Shown one piece after another: positions 1 to 5,277 of a DNA stretch of 5,277 nucleotides. Source of the stretch: Selenomonadaceae bacterium (GTDB taxonomy: Bacteria > Bacillota > Negativicutes > Selenomonadales > Selenomonadaceae); NCBI GenBank assembly GCA_017529085.1, contig JAFXOC010000428.1, positions 1 to 5,277 of the forward strand, given 5' to 3'. The notes beneath the pieces are model-generated. The model was not told the origin of the DNA and ran no database searches. It saw only the letters and a program-made list of their open reading frames with translations. How positions within the stretch are numbered: position 1 is the stretch's first letter; each line of letters begins with the position of its first letter. The translations under genes were made by a program, and so were the position numbers.

Positions 1-25
1 CTATTGACGAGTATTTAAGAAGATA

Positions 26-71
26 AAATAAGCGATAGTTTCTTCGTATATGAGAAACTATCGCTTATTTT
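26..71 (-). terminator. Strong intrinsic terminator behind the nitroreductase gene, probably bidirectional
   Basis: Positions 26-43 and 53-70 form a perfect 18-bp inverted repeat (AAATAAGCGATAGTTTCT and its complement) around a 9-nt loop. It starts two bases after the nitroreductase stop codon. Read on the minus strand the stem is followed by a T-rich run (TTATTTTATCTT); read on the plus strand it ends in TTATTTTTT. It can therefore stop transcription from both sides. The left 25 bases of the window show no gene. Confidence 0.9.
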
Positions 72-587
72 TTACCTATAAGAAACGAATTCACCAATAG
101 CTTTCGTCTTTTCATGATTAGGCAATGGGCTTGTACCTTCCGCCGCATAACCTAAATCCATGATAAGCACGACTTTTTCGTTATCGGGTAAATTTAAAAC
201 TTCCGCCGCCTTATCCGGGTCAAAAAAGTTTAACCAACAACTGTCAACGCCTAAAAACGCCGCCATCAACATCATATGCGTCGCTACAATGCTCGCATCC
301 TCTGCGCCTGAAGTATATTTTTCTCCGGGATACGTAAATTCTTCATCGCTGTTATAGGTTACAACCAAAGCCATTGGCGCGCCATAACGGCATGGGGTTA
401 TAGAATCCACTATCTTTAAAGCGTCATCAGACTCCATAACGTAAATTCTTTGCGGTTGGCTATTTTTAGCCGTTGGCGCAACTTGTCCCGCCGCAAGTAT
501 TTTTTCCAGCTTCTCTTTTTCCAACTTCCTACTTGGGTCAAATTTTTTGCAAGAATACCTTTTCTTTGCCAATTCTAAAAAATCCAT
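72..587 (-). CDS. Nitroreductase family flavoprotein
   Basis: A 171-residue protein of the FMN-dependent nitroreductase family, cytosolic enzymes that use NAD(P)H to reduce nitro compounds, quinones or flavins; the physiological substrate cannot be told from sequence. Family landmarks seen: an N-terminal RYS-KKFD segment (residues 10-17) with the Arg and Ser that usually contact FMN phosphate, APTAKNSQPQ (37-46) matching the family's AP-AKN-QPW motif, a central helix with D97, GVDSCWLNFF (113-122) and DLGY (144-147). Length fits the short single-domain members. No signal peptide or membrane segment is seen. The ATG has a near-ideal Shine-Dalgarno site (AAGGAG, 595-600) 7 nt upstream, which fixes the start. 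It is followed at once by a strong terminator and separated from fhs by a MITE-like element, so it is probably its own transcription unit. The family call is firm; a specific function is not. Confidence 0.9.
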   Translation of the reverse strand: MDFLELAKKRYSCKKFDPSRKLEKEKLEKILAAGQVAPTAKNSQPQRIYVMESDDALKIVDSITPCRYGAPMALVVTYNSDEEFTYPGEKYTSGAEDASIVATHMMLMAAFLGVDSCWLNFFDPDKAAEVLNLPDNEKVVLIMDLGYAAEGTSPLPNHEKTKAIGEFVSYR

Positions 588-608
588 TTTAACTCTCCTT
601 TACAATTG

Positions 609-822
609 TTACTATTCACGGGTAGTATAAAAAGAAAAAATAGTGCTCTTCATGGCTCTCCTTCCACCGCTTCGCGGTCCCCCTCCCTCTAGGAGGGAGG
701 CACTCTGATTATTGTTTTTGAGCCAAAATATTAGATTGCCTCTAACCAAGCCCCCCTCCTAGAGGGGGGGGAGGGGGGAGTTCTCGCCTCGTAGAGGCGT
801 ATTCTCTGTCTGTGAATAGTAA
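609..822. mobile_element. MITE-like non-coding element with inverted ends and triloop hairpins
   Basis: The stretch is bounded by exact 11-bp inverted repeats, TTACTATTCAC (609-619) and GTGAATAGTAA (812-822). With mismatches the match extends to about 14 of 17 bases. Both borders can be read as TA followed by CTATTCAC, as expected for elements that duplicate a TA target, such as IS630/Tc1-type derivatives; that assignment is inference. Inside are four perfect stems with 3-nt loops: 666-678 (5 bp), 682-700 (CCTCCCTC stem), 751-769 (CCCCCCTC stem) and 785-799 (CGCCTC stem). The two C-rich stems lie in inverted order, so the two halves are rough mirror arms. No open frame of note is present. It sits between the 3' end of fhs and the 5' end of the nitroreductase gene. 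Copy number elsewhere in the genome is unknown. Confidence 0.65.
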
Positions 823-840
823 TAAAAGTTTTATTTCAAC

Positions 841-2514
841 TCAAAACAAACCCGTAATTTTCCCCTCTTCATCAATGGACATATTCATGGCGGCGGGACG
901 TTTGGGAAGTCCTGGCATTGTAAGGATATTGCCCGTTAGAGCCACAACAAAGCCTGCGCCCCTTGAAAGTTTTACGTTGCGGACGGTTATGCGGAAATTT
1001 TTCGGTCTGCCCAAAAGCGCGGCGTTGTCCGAAAGCGAATACTGAGTTTTTGCCATACAGACGGGAAGCTTTTCGCCGCCTAAGGCTTCTATGTACTTTA
1101 ATTCTTTTTTCGCCATATCTGAAAAATCAACGCCGTCCGCGCCGTAGATTTCTTTTGCGATAGTTTCGATTTTTTCGGTTACACTTAAATTATCTTTGTA
1201 TAAGTAGTGGAAATCTTTGGGCTTGTCAAAAGCTGCTTCGACTTTTTTCGCCAAAGCAACGCCGCCTTCGCCGCCCTTTGCCCAAACTTCCGACAATGCA
1301 ACTTCTGCGCCGTATTTCTTGCAGATTTCTTCCACAAATCGAAGTTCTTCGGGCGTATCGGTTGGGAAAGCGTTTATTGCCACAACAGCGGGGATACCGA
1401 ATTTCTTTATGTTCTCGATATGCTTAGTTAAATTTTCCGCGCCCTTTTCAAGGGCGTTCATATCGACTTTGTTAAGCTCGTCTTTAGCGAGTCCCCCGTG
1501 CATTTTCATGGCGCGCACCGTTGCGACTATTACCGCCGCGTCGGGTTTTAACCCGGATTTTCTGCACTTAATGTCAAGGAATTTTTCAGCTCCCAAATCC
1601 GCGCCGAATCCCGCCTCCGTTACCACTATATCTGCGGCTTTCAGCGCAAACTTTGTGGCTATAACGCTGTTGCAACCGTGGGCTATGTTTGCAAAAGGAC
1701 CCCCGTGAATAAATGCGGGCGTCCCCTCCAATGTTTGCACCAAATTTGGCTTTATCGCATCCTTAAAGAGCAGAGTAAGCGCGCCTGTTACGCCTAAATC
1801 TTTTGCGAAAACGGGTCTGCCTTCCATCGTGTAAGCGACCGAAATTTCGCCCAACTTTTCTTCCATATCCTTCAAATTTTCGGCAAGGCAGAGTATCGCC
1901 ATCATCTCGGACGCAACGGTTATATCAAAGCCGCTTTCCCTCGGCACCCCGTGAGCTGCGCCGCCCAAACCCACAACTATATGACGAAGGGCGCGGTCGT
2001 TTAGGTCAAGCACTCGTTTCCACATAATGCGGCGAAGGTCAATATTAAGAGGATTGCCGTGATGAATATGATTGTCGATAACAGCCGCCAAAAGATTATG
2101 CGCCGTTGTTACGGCGTGAAAGTCTCCGGTAAAATGCAGATTGATGTCCTCCATCGGCACAACCTGAGCGTAACCGCCGCCCGCCGCGCCGCCTTTCATT
2201 CCGAAACAGGGCCCTAGCGAAGGTTCTCTTAAAGCCAACGCAACTTTTTTCCCCATCTTATGAAAAGCATCGGCGAGTCCAACGCTGGTTGTGGTCTTGC
2301 CTTCTCCCGCAGGAGTCGGATTCATGGCGGTGACTAAAACAAGTTTGCCGTTTTTCTCGTTTTCAAATTTGTTTATCGCCTCGTTGCTGATTTTTGCCTT
2401 ATATTTGCCGTAAAACTCCAAATCGTCAGCCGTAAGCGACAACTGTTCGCCTATCTTTTCAATAGGCTGTATAACGGCTTCCTGCGCAATTTCCACATCG
2501 GTTTTCATTTTCAT
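841..2514 (-). CDS. fhs: Formate--tetrahydrofolate ligase
   Basis: Formate-tetrahydrofolate ligase (10-formyl-THF synthetase), a cytosolic enzyme that uses ATP to join formate to tetrahydrofolate. It feeds purine and methionyl-tRNA formylation and, in acetogens, the methyl branch of the Wood-Ljungdahl pathway. At 557 residues it has the usual family length. Visible motifs: the ATP-binding PTPAGEGKTTT loop (66-76), EPSLGPCFGMKGGAAGGGYA (97-116) and INLHFTGDFHA (124-134), which are the family signatures, and KTQYSLSD near the C-terminus. No disruption is seen. The ATG follows the folD TAA with no gap, and the GGGGG in the last folD codons serves as its ribosome binding site 5 nt upstream; a second ATG two codons on is an alternative start. 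Tight packing implies co-transcription and coupled translation with folD, whose reaction uses its product. A dedicated terminator is not visible, although the downstream MITE hairpins could contribute. Confidence 0.97.
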   Translation of the reverse strand: MKMKTDVEIAQEAVIQPIEKIGEQLSLTADDLEFYGKYKAKISNEAINKFENEKNGKLVLVTAMNPTPAGEGKTTTSVGLADAFHKMGKKVALALREPSLGPCFGMKGGAAGGGYAQVVPMEDINLHFTGDFHAVTTAHNLLAAVIDNHIHHGNPLNIDLRRIMWKRVLDLNDRALRHIVVGLGGAAHGVPRESGFDITVASEMMAILCLAENLKDMEEKLGEISVAYTMEGRPVFAKDLGVTGALTLLFKDAIKPNLVQTLEGTPAFIHGGPFANIAHGCNSVIATKFALKAADIVVTEAGFGADLGAEKFLDIKCRKSGLKPDAAVIVATVRAMKMHGGLAKDELNKVDMNALEKGAENLTKHIENIKKFGIPAVVAINAFPTDTPEELRFVEEICKKYGAEVALSEVWAKGGEGGVALAKKVEAAFDKPKDFHYLYKDNLSVTEKIETIAKEIYGADGVDFSDMAKKELKYIEALGGEKLPVCMAKTQYSLSDNAALLGRPKNFRITVRNVKLSRGAGFVVALTGNILTMPGLPKRPAAMNMSIDEEGKITGLF

Positions 2515-3372
2515 TTATACCCCCTGCAATTCAAACGCACGAACCACATTTTCCATAAGCATTGCGACGGTTAAAAGCCCCACGCCGCCCGGCACCGGCG
2601 TTATAAATCCCGCGACTTCCTTTACCGCGTCAAAATCCACGTCGCCCACCAATTTTTTCGGCGCAATGCGGTTTATTCCGACGTCTATAACAACGGCGCC
2701 TTCTTTCACCATATCCGCCGTGACGAATTTTGGTTTCCCGACAGCCGCCACAAGTATGTCCGCTTGCTTGGTCATCTCTTTAAGATTTTTCGTCTTAGAA
2801 TGGCAAAGCGTCACCGTGGCGTTTTTTTGTAACAATAAATGAAGCATGGGTTTTCCCACGATATTGCTTCTGCCGATAACAACGGCGTTTTTGCCTTCAA
2901 TCTCAATCCCCGCAAGTTCCATCATCCTGATACATCCCGCAGGAGTGCAAGGCAAAAGCGCATTTTCACCCGTCACCATTTTTCCCACGTTCACAGGATG
3001 AAAACCGTCCACGTCTTTTTTAGGGTCTATCCTATTTAAAATTTCGCTTTCACTTTTTACGATTCCTTCAGGCAAGGGCAACTGCACCAATATTCCGTGA
3101 ATATTCTTATCCCCGTTCAATTCGTCAATCTTTGCCAAAAGTTCGTCTTTACTCACGCTTTCGGAGAGTTCAATAACTTTCGACACAATCCCCAAATCCT
3201 CGCAAGCCTTATGCTTATTTCTAACATAAACCTCCGAAGCGGGATTATTCCCGACTATGATAACCGCCAAAGCGGGCGAAATTTTATACTTTTCCTTTAT
3301 TTCCTCTACTTTCTTTCTGACATTCTCCTTTATAGCCGTCGCAAACTCTTTACCTTCTAATATTTTTGCCAT
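2515..3372 (-). CDS. folD: Bifunctional methylene-THF dehydrogenase / methenyl-THF cyclohydrolase
   Basis: FolD, a cytosolic enzyme that interconverts 5,10-methylene-, methenyl- and 10-formyl-tetrahydrofolate using NAD(P). At 285 residues it is of normal length. Seen in order: the catalytic YVRNK (49-53, with the active-site lysine K53) followed by KACEDLGI, QLPLP (97-101), DGFHP (122-126), PCTPAG (141-146), the dinucleotide-binding GRSNIVGKP (167-175), DVGINR (230-235) and the C-terminal TPVPGGVG (258-265). All residues expected for both activities appear intact. The ATG is preceded by AAAGGA about 9 nt upstream. It is the first gene of a folD-fhs pair. Its leader is only about 60 bp long before it runs into the hsdR remnant, so its promoter must lie in or next to that remnant; a TATAAAT at 3437-3443 is a possible -10 element without a convincing -35. 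No tetrahydrofolate riboswitch is recognisable. Confidence 0.97.
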   Translation of the reverse strand: MAKILEGKEFATAIKENVRKKVEEIKEKYKISPALAVIIVGNNPASEVYVRNKHKACEDLGIVSKVIELSESVSKDELLAKIDELNGDKNIHGILVQLPLPEGIVKSESEILNRIDPKKDVDGFHPVNVGKMVTGENALLPCTPAGCIRMMELAGIEIEGKNAVVIGRSNIVGKPMLHLLLQKNATVTLCHSKTKNLKEMTKQADILVAAVGKPKFVTADMVKEGAVVIDVGINRIAPKKLVGDVDFDAVKEVAGFITPVPGGVGLLTVAMLMENVVRAFELQGV

Positions 3373-3394
3373 TTTTTCGCATCCTTTCTTTGCT

Positions 3395-3407
3395 GGGGCT
3401 TCGCCCC
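3395..3407. repeat. Small GGGGC-TTC-GCCCC hairpin in the folD leader
   Basis: A perfect 5-bp G+C stem with a TTC triloop lies about 20 bp upstream of the folD start and is flanked by a further C run (3410-3414). It has the same build (stem, TTC loop, stem) as the hairpin at 666-678 in the MITE-like element. It lacks a T tract on the minus strand and so is not a terminator for leftward transcription. It lies where HsdR similarity has already ended, and may mark the deletion or insertion junction. Its role is unknown. Confidence 0.45.
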
Positions 3408-3434
3408 AACCCCCACAACAGACACTGCCCTTTG

Positions 3435-3679
3435 AAATTTATAATCGTTAAACCTCTCAAGCTACGTCCGCAAATTCTCTACAAGCTCTTTTTCCGTACG
3501 TATTTTTAAATACTCATACCCTTTTCGCATAAAAGCCGTATAAATTCCGCTTCAAGTCCTGCTTCGTTCCGGTAATGCTCCACCTTCCGAGACTCGGGCT
3601 TGTACTCTGTTACTACCGTATTTTTGTTTGTTTCCGCTAATATGTTAAAATATGGCACAGCCAACCTTCTTCTTTTGAT
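3435..3679 (-). pseudogene. hsdR: Remnant of type I restriction enzyme HsdR (N-terminus)
   Basis: Translating the gap upstream of folD on the minus strand gives a clear N-terminus of the type I restriction endonuclease subunit. EIKRRRLAVPYFNILAET and NKNTVVTEYKPESRK are followed by HYRNEAGLEAEFIRLLCEKG in one frame (3679 to about 3519). The match resumes in a neighbouring frame as YEYLKIRTEKELVENLRT (3518-3465). A single missing base in the GAAAAGGG run (3519-3526) accounts for the shift. A TAG at 3462-3464 then interrupts the second frame, and LERFNDYKF continues the family sequence after it, so the stop probably replaced a glutamine codon. Similarity ends near 3435. Intact HsdR is about 1000 residues with helicase and nuclease domains; only about 80 residues survive and folD begins 60 bp further on. 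No start codon is visible: upstream the frame runs into a purine/pyrimidine tract. The family match is from memory of HsdR sequences, not a search. Confidence 0.85.
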
Positions 3680-3698
3680 TTCGTCTTTGCTTTCTTCT

Positions 3699-3759
3699 TT
3701 TCTCTCTTTTTTAAAAAGAAAGATAGGAAAGAAGGAAGTAACAGAAAAAAAGAGAGAAA
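3699..3759. repeat. Inverted repeat in a pyrimidine/purine switch tract
   Basis: Positions 3699-3712 (TTTCTCTCTTTTTT) and 3746-3759 are exact 14-bp inverted repeats. More widely, 3667-3712 is almost all pyrimidine and 3713-3762 almost all purine on the plus strand. An alternative overlapping stem can form between CTTCTTTT near 3694-3701 and the GAAAGAAG run near 3727-3734. The tract fills the gap between the DUF4160-like gene stop and the start of the HsdR similarity, and an in-frame translation of it gives only low-complexity Lys/Glu/Phe. It could be a weak terminator for the small gene pair, or an inserted repeat that removed the hsdR start. Confidence 0.5.
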
Positions 3760-3775
3760 TAAAACTTTACTAATT

Positions 3776-4027
3776 TTATTGATTAAAATGGTCACGCCAT
3801 TGTTCTATTATAATGGCGCGATTTACCGCAAGCCATCTCATTATTTTATTTAACACTTTATGAGAGATTCTGCTCTTATTGTGCTCTAAGCGCGGTTCAG
3901 CTTCTATCCAAATTTTTGTAGCGTTCTCTTTTGGCGCGCCTTTACACACACGAACATGAATTGGCTCGTCGTTTTCGTTTGACCAAAAGAAAATAGTATA
4001 GCCCATAACGCTATATACTGTTGGCAA
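3776..4027 (-). CDS. DUF4160-like small protein within the decayed restriction locus
   Basis: An 83-residue soluble protein resembling the DUF4160 family of small bacterial proteins of unsettled function, which are often encoded beside another small gene and are sometimes suggested to be part of toxin-antitoxin-like pairs. Matching traits: an MPT-type N-terminus, a glycine then hydrophobic strand (GYTIFFW, 9-15), EPIHVRV (21-27) in place of the family's EPPH-HV, a central ATKIWIEAEPRL segment (36-47) and a C-terminal helix ending in EQWRDHF (75-81). The start is TTG at 4025-4027, directly after the stop of the upstream 89-residue gene; AGGCGGTG 6 nt before it is a good ribosome binding site, and the first later ATG (codon 8) would cut off the conserved start. 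The gene is uninterrupted and tightly coupled to its upstream partner, and lies between the hsdS and hsdR stumps. Its DNA looks more A+T-rich than folD-fhs. Confidence 0.75.
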   Translation of the reverse strand: MPTVYSVMGYTIFFWSNENDEPIHVRVCKGAPKENATKIWIEAEPRLEHNKSRISHKVLNKIMRWLAVNRAIIIEQWRDHFNQ

Positions 4028-4297
4028 TTATTTCACCGCCTGTTCGTTTTCTCTTGCTATTTCCCATATTAAAAAAGAATTTATGGAAGCGTAATGCAAG
4101 AGTTTTTTTAATTCGTCTTGACTAAAGCCGAATGAACTTTTTAAATTTAAAGACGGCAGGGTGGATTCAAGAAAATCAAAGCCGTTTTTAGACGGACGTT
4201 CGCAATAAATTTTTATATACTCCATTCCGTCTTTATTCGTCGCAATATCGCTGAAAGTTAAAGTTACTTTGTTAATCTCCGAATAAAAATTTTTCAC
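4028..4297 (-). CDS. Unrecognised 89-residue protein, partner of the DUF4160-like gene
   Basis: I do not recognise this protein. It has 89 residues and no signal peptide or membrane segment. The first half looks like beta strands (KVTLTFSDI, 10-18; MEYIKIYCE, 25-33) and the second half is helical (SQDELKKLLHYASI, about 59-72), ending in a charged tail. The start is GTG at 4295-4297, supported by a GAGGAGG site upstream. The GTG overlaps the TGA stop of the hsdS remnant in the shared GTGA (4294-4297), the usual sign of translational coupling. Its own TAA abuts the TTG of the DUF4160-like gene. The three were evidently one operon. It does not look like DUF2442, the partner often seen beside DUF4160. 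A role as an accessory or antitoxin-like protein of the former restriction locus is only inference from position. Confidence 0.75.
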   Translation of the reverse strand: MKNFYSEINKVTLTFSDIATNKDGMEYIKIYCERPSKNGFDFLESTLPSLNLKSSFGFSQDELKKLLHYASINSFLIWEIARENEQAVK

Positions 4298-4401
4298 TTC
4301 GTCCTCGCCTCCTCAAAATTTAAAAGTTTATCGCGATAATATTCATACCGCTTCTTTCTCGCCTCAAGCTCCGTTGTAAGCTTCATGAAAATACGCAAGA
4401 C
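4294..4401 (-). pseudogene. hsdS: Remnant of type I restriction specificity subunit HsdS (C-terminus)
   Basis: The gap between the lyase-like gene and the 89-residue gene encodes, on the minus strand, the well-known C-terminal end of type I specificity subunits: RIFMKLTT followed by ELEARKKRYEYYRDKLL and a short NFEEARTK tail, stopping at TGA 4294-4296. In intact HsdS (about 400 residues) this is the end of the distal conserved helical region that follows the second target-recognition domain. Here the frame is closed by TAA at 4402-4404, and no recognition domain or first conserved region can be found upstream, so only about 35 residues remain. An ATG at 4384-4386 could still start a 30-codon peptide, and translation of that might help the coupled 89-residue gene. 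The upstream flank 4405-4478 shows no further convincing HsdS match and I cannot assign it. Confidence 0.85.
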
Positions 4402-4478
4402 TTATTCTCGCGCCACTATTTCCTCGATTATTCACTACCGAATTTTCCAGCGTTTGAGGCGTACATACTCAGTGAAAT

Positions 4479-5277
4479 TTAACTTTTGGTTATTGAAAAA
4501 TCGCTAAACCTTATTTCTTCATCCCTAAGCATATTTTCCAAGCTTCTGTTCTCGCCTAAACTTCTGTAAATCCCCCATTTTGGACGCAAAAGGGGCGAAT
4601 CGGTCTGCCACAAATCCAATTCGTCGCTTGAATAACTTAAAAGCTCTCTATTATCCTTTAATCTTGTGATTTTTATACTATAGCTTCCGTTATGATTTTG
4701 AGGTTTATTCATGCCGAAAATCACTTTTTCGGTGATTTCCACCCAATTTCCCAAAAATTCCTCAAGATTTGCCGACTTCACAGCCGTCATCTTTCGACTT
4801 TTGCGGTCAAAATACCTAAGTTCAAACTTTTTCGAGCCGTTTTTCTTTTCGCAAGCCGTTAATGTTATAAGAGGATGTTTTACATCAGCCGTACCCTTTC
4901 TATTGTCCGTCCCCTTTAACTGATGCAGATGGCAAAATTTATTTGTCACCATAAACCCTAAAGGCAACCGCATTTTCCAACGCATTAAAAGAGTTTCTCC
5001 CTCTTTTGCGGTCATTGAAGCGGGAGATTTATCGTAGGTCTTTATCTCTACCCGCTGACGGTCGGTTACGGACTCTATTCCCCTGTCGTCGTCAATCGCG
5101 GCGTGTATTTGAAAAGCGAAAACATAAGTCTTTAAATCTTCGTCGTAAACCTGTTTGATATGGCGTACGGGATTTTTCTCATGCTCCCTCGAATTGTTGG
5201 GGACTTCGTAACCAAATCCCGCCGCATCGATTAAATCATAAGCTTCGCCCTTGCCTGTAGCGACGAGAGTATTTGCA
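4479..5277 (-). CDS. Polysaccharide-lyase-like protein, C-terminal part (start outside window)
   Basis: The frame ending at TAA 4479-4481 stays open through the ATG at 5013-5015 to the window edge, giving at least 265 residues. The upstream part is clearly part of the same protein: the Y-FAFQIHAAIDDDRGIE and DRQRVEIKTYDKSP segments (5126-5019) belong to the same fold as the later RWKMRLPLGFM, HLHQLKG, LITLTA, GNWVEITEK, ELLSYSSDELDLWQTD, LRPKWGIYRSL and DEEIRFSDFSI. This pattern resembles bacterial proteins with a concanavalin-like (jelly-roll) fold related to heparin-lyase-I-type polysaccharide lyases. The DRQR-EIK and HIHQ-like motifs are typical of that group from memory. The substrate is unknown and catalytic residues cannot be confirmed. 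An N-terminal secretion signal would lie outside the window. It ends 77 bp before the hsdS remnant, with no strong terminator between. It has no evident link to the restriction locus. Confidence 0.7.
   Translation of the reverse strand, partial: ANTLVATGKGEAYDLIDAAGFGYEVPNNSREHEKNPVRHIKQVYDEDLKTYVFAFQIHAAIDDDRGIESVTDRQRVEIKTYDKSPASMTAKEGETLLMRWKMRLPLGFMVTNKFCHLHQLKGTDNRKGTADVKHPLITLTACEKKNGSKKFELRYFDRKSRKMTAVKSANLEEFLGNWVEITEKVIFGMNKPQNHNGSYSIKITRLKDNRELLSYSSDELDLWQTDSPLLRPKWGIYRSLGENRSLENMLRDEEIRFSDFSITKS

Noticed and set aside
666..799. CRISPR array from the several similar hairpins
   Set aside because: The stems differ in sequence and spacing and are not direct repeats with unique spacers; the inverted ends fit a MITE-like element better.
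821..835. AATAAAA-G-TTTTATT palindrome after fhs as a terminator
   Set aside because: A/T only, and with a realistic loop only about 5 bp remain; it would not be stable enough.
1217..1708. Plus-strand open frame of 163 codons inside fhs
   Set aside because: It lies antisense to a fully conserved fhs and its product is low-complexity and resembles no known family. Other plus-strand frames within fhs, folD, the nitroreductase and lyase genes are shadows in the same way.
3373..3434. Tetrahydrofolate riboswitch or other leader RNA in front of folD
   Set aside because: The stretch is too short and shows only one 5-bp hairpin; no conserved riboswitch core can be seen.
4405..4478. Further HsdS sequence or a short gene between the lyase-like stop and the hsdS remnant
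   Set aside because: All three minus-strand frames give short peptides without a recognisable family pattern, and no clear hairpin with a T tract is present. I leave it unassigned.

Overview
The window carries 4 complete and 1 partial protein-coding genes of clear or fair assignment, one small unrecognised gene, two gene remnants and one MITE-like element. Every gene reads on the minus strand. The folate genes (folD, fhs), strong AGGAGG-type ribosome binding sites, GTG/TTG starts and moderate base composition suggest an anaerobic Firmicute-type bacterium. A member of the Negativicutes is my guess, but nothing here proves the lineage.

Layout from left to right. Positions 26-71 hold a perfect 18-bp stem terminator behind a nitroreductase-family flavoprotein gene (72-587). 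Positions 609-822 hold a non-coding element with inverted ends, TA at its borders and four triloop hairpins inside. It separates the nitroreductase gene from fhs. Next comes a two-gene one-carbon operon read leftward, folD (2515-3372) then fhs (841-2514), with the folD stop codon directly abutting the fhs start. The two enzymes activate formate onto tetrahydrofolate and interconvert the formyl, methenyl and methylene forms.

The region 3373-4478 is the interesting part. It first looks like an intergenic gap plus two small hypothetical genes, but translating the gaps shows ruins of a type I restriction-modification locus. The HsdR N-terminus lies at 3435-3679, with one frameshift and one in-frame stop, and is cut off just before folD. 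The last 30 or so residues of HsdS lie at 4294-4401. Between these stumps sit two intact small genes: an unrecognised 89-residue protein (GTG start, 4-bp overlap with the hsdS stop) and a DUF4160-like 83-residue protein (TTG start, abutting). The ancestral order was therefore hsdS - 89 aa - DUF4160 - hsdR, with the small pair embedded in the restriction operon. The restriction genes have decayed and the pair has stayed open.

At the right edge (4479-5277) is the C-terminal part of a polysaccharide-lyase-like protein with a concanavalin-type fold. Its frame stays open to the window end, so its true start lies outside.
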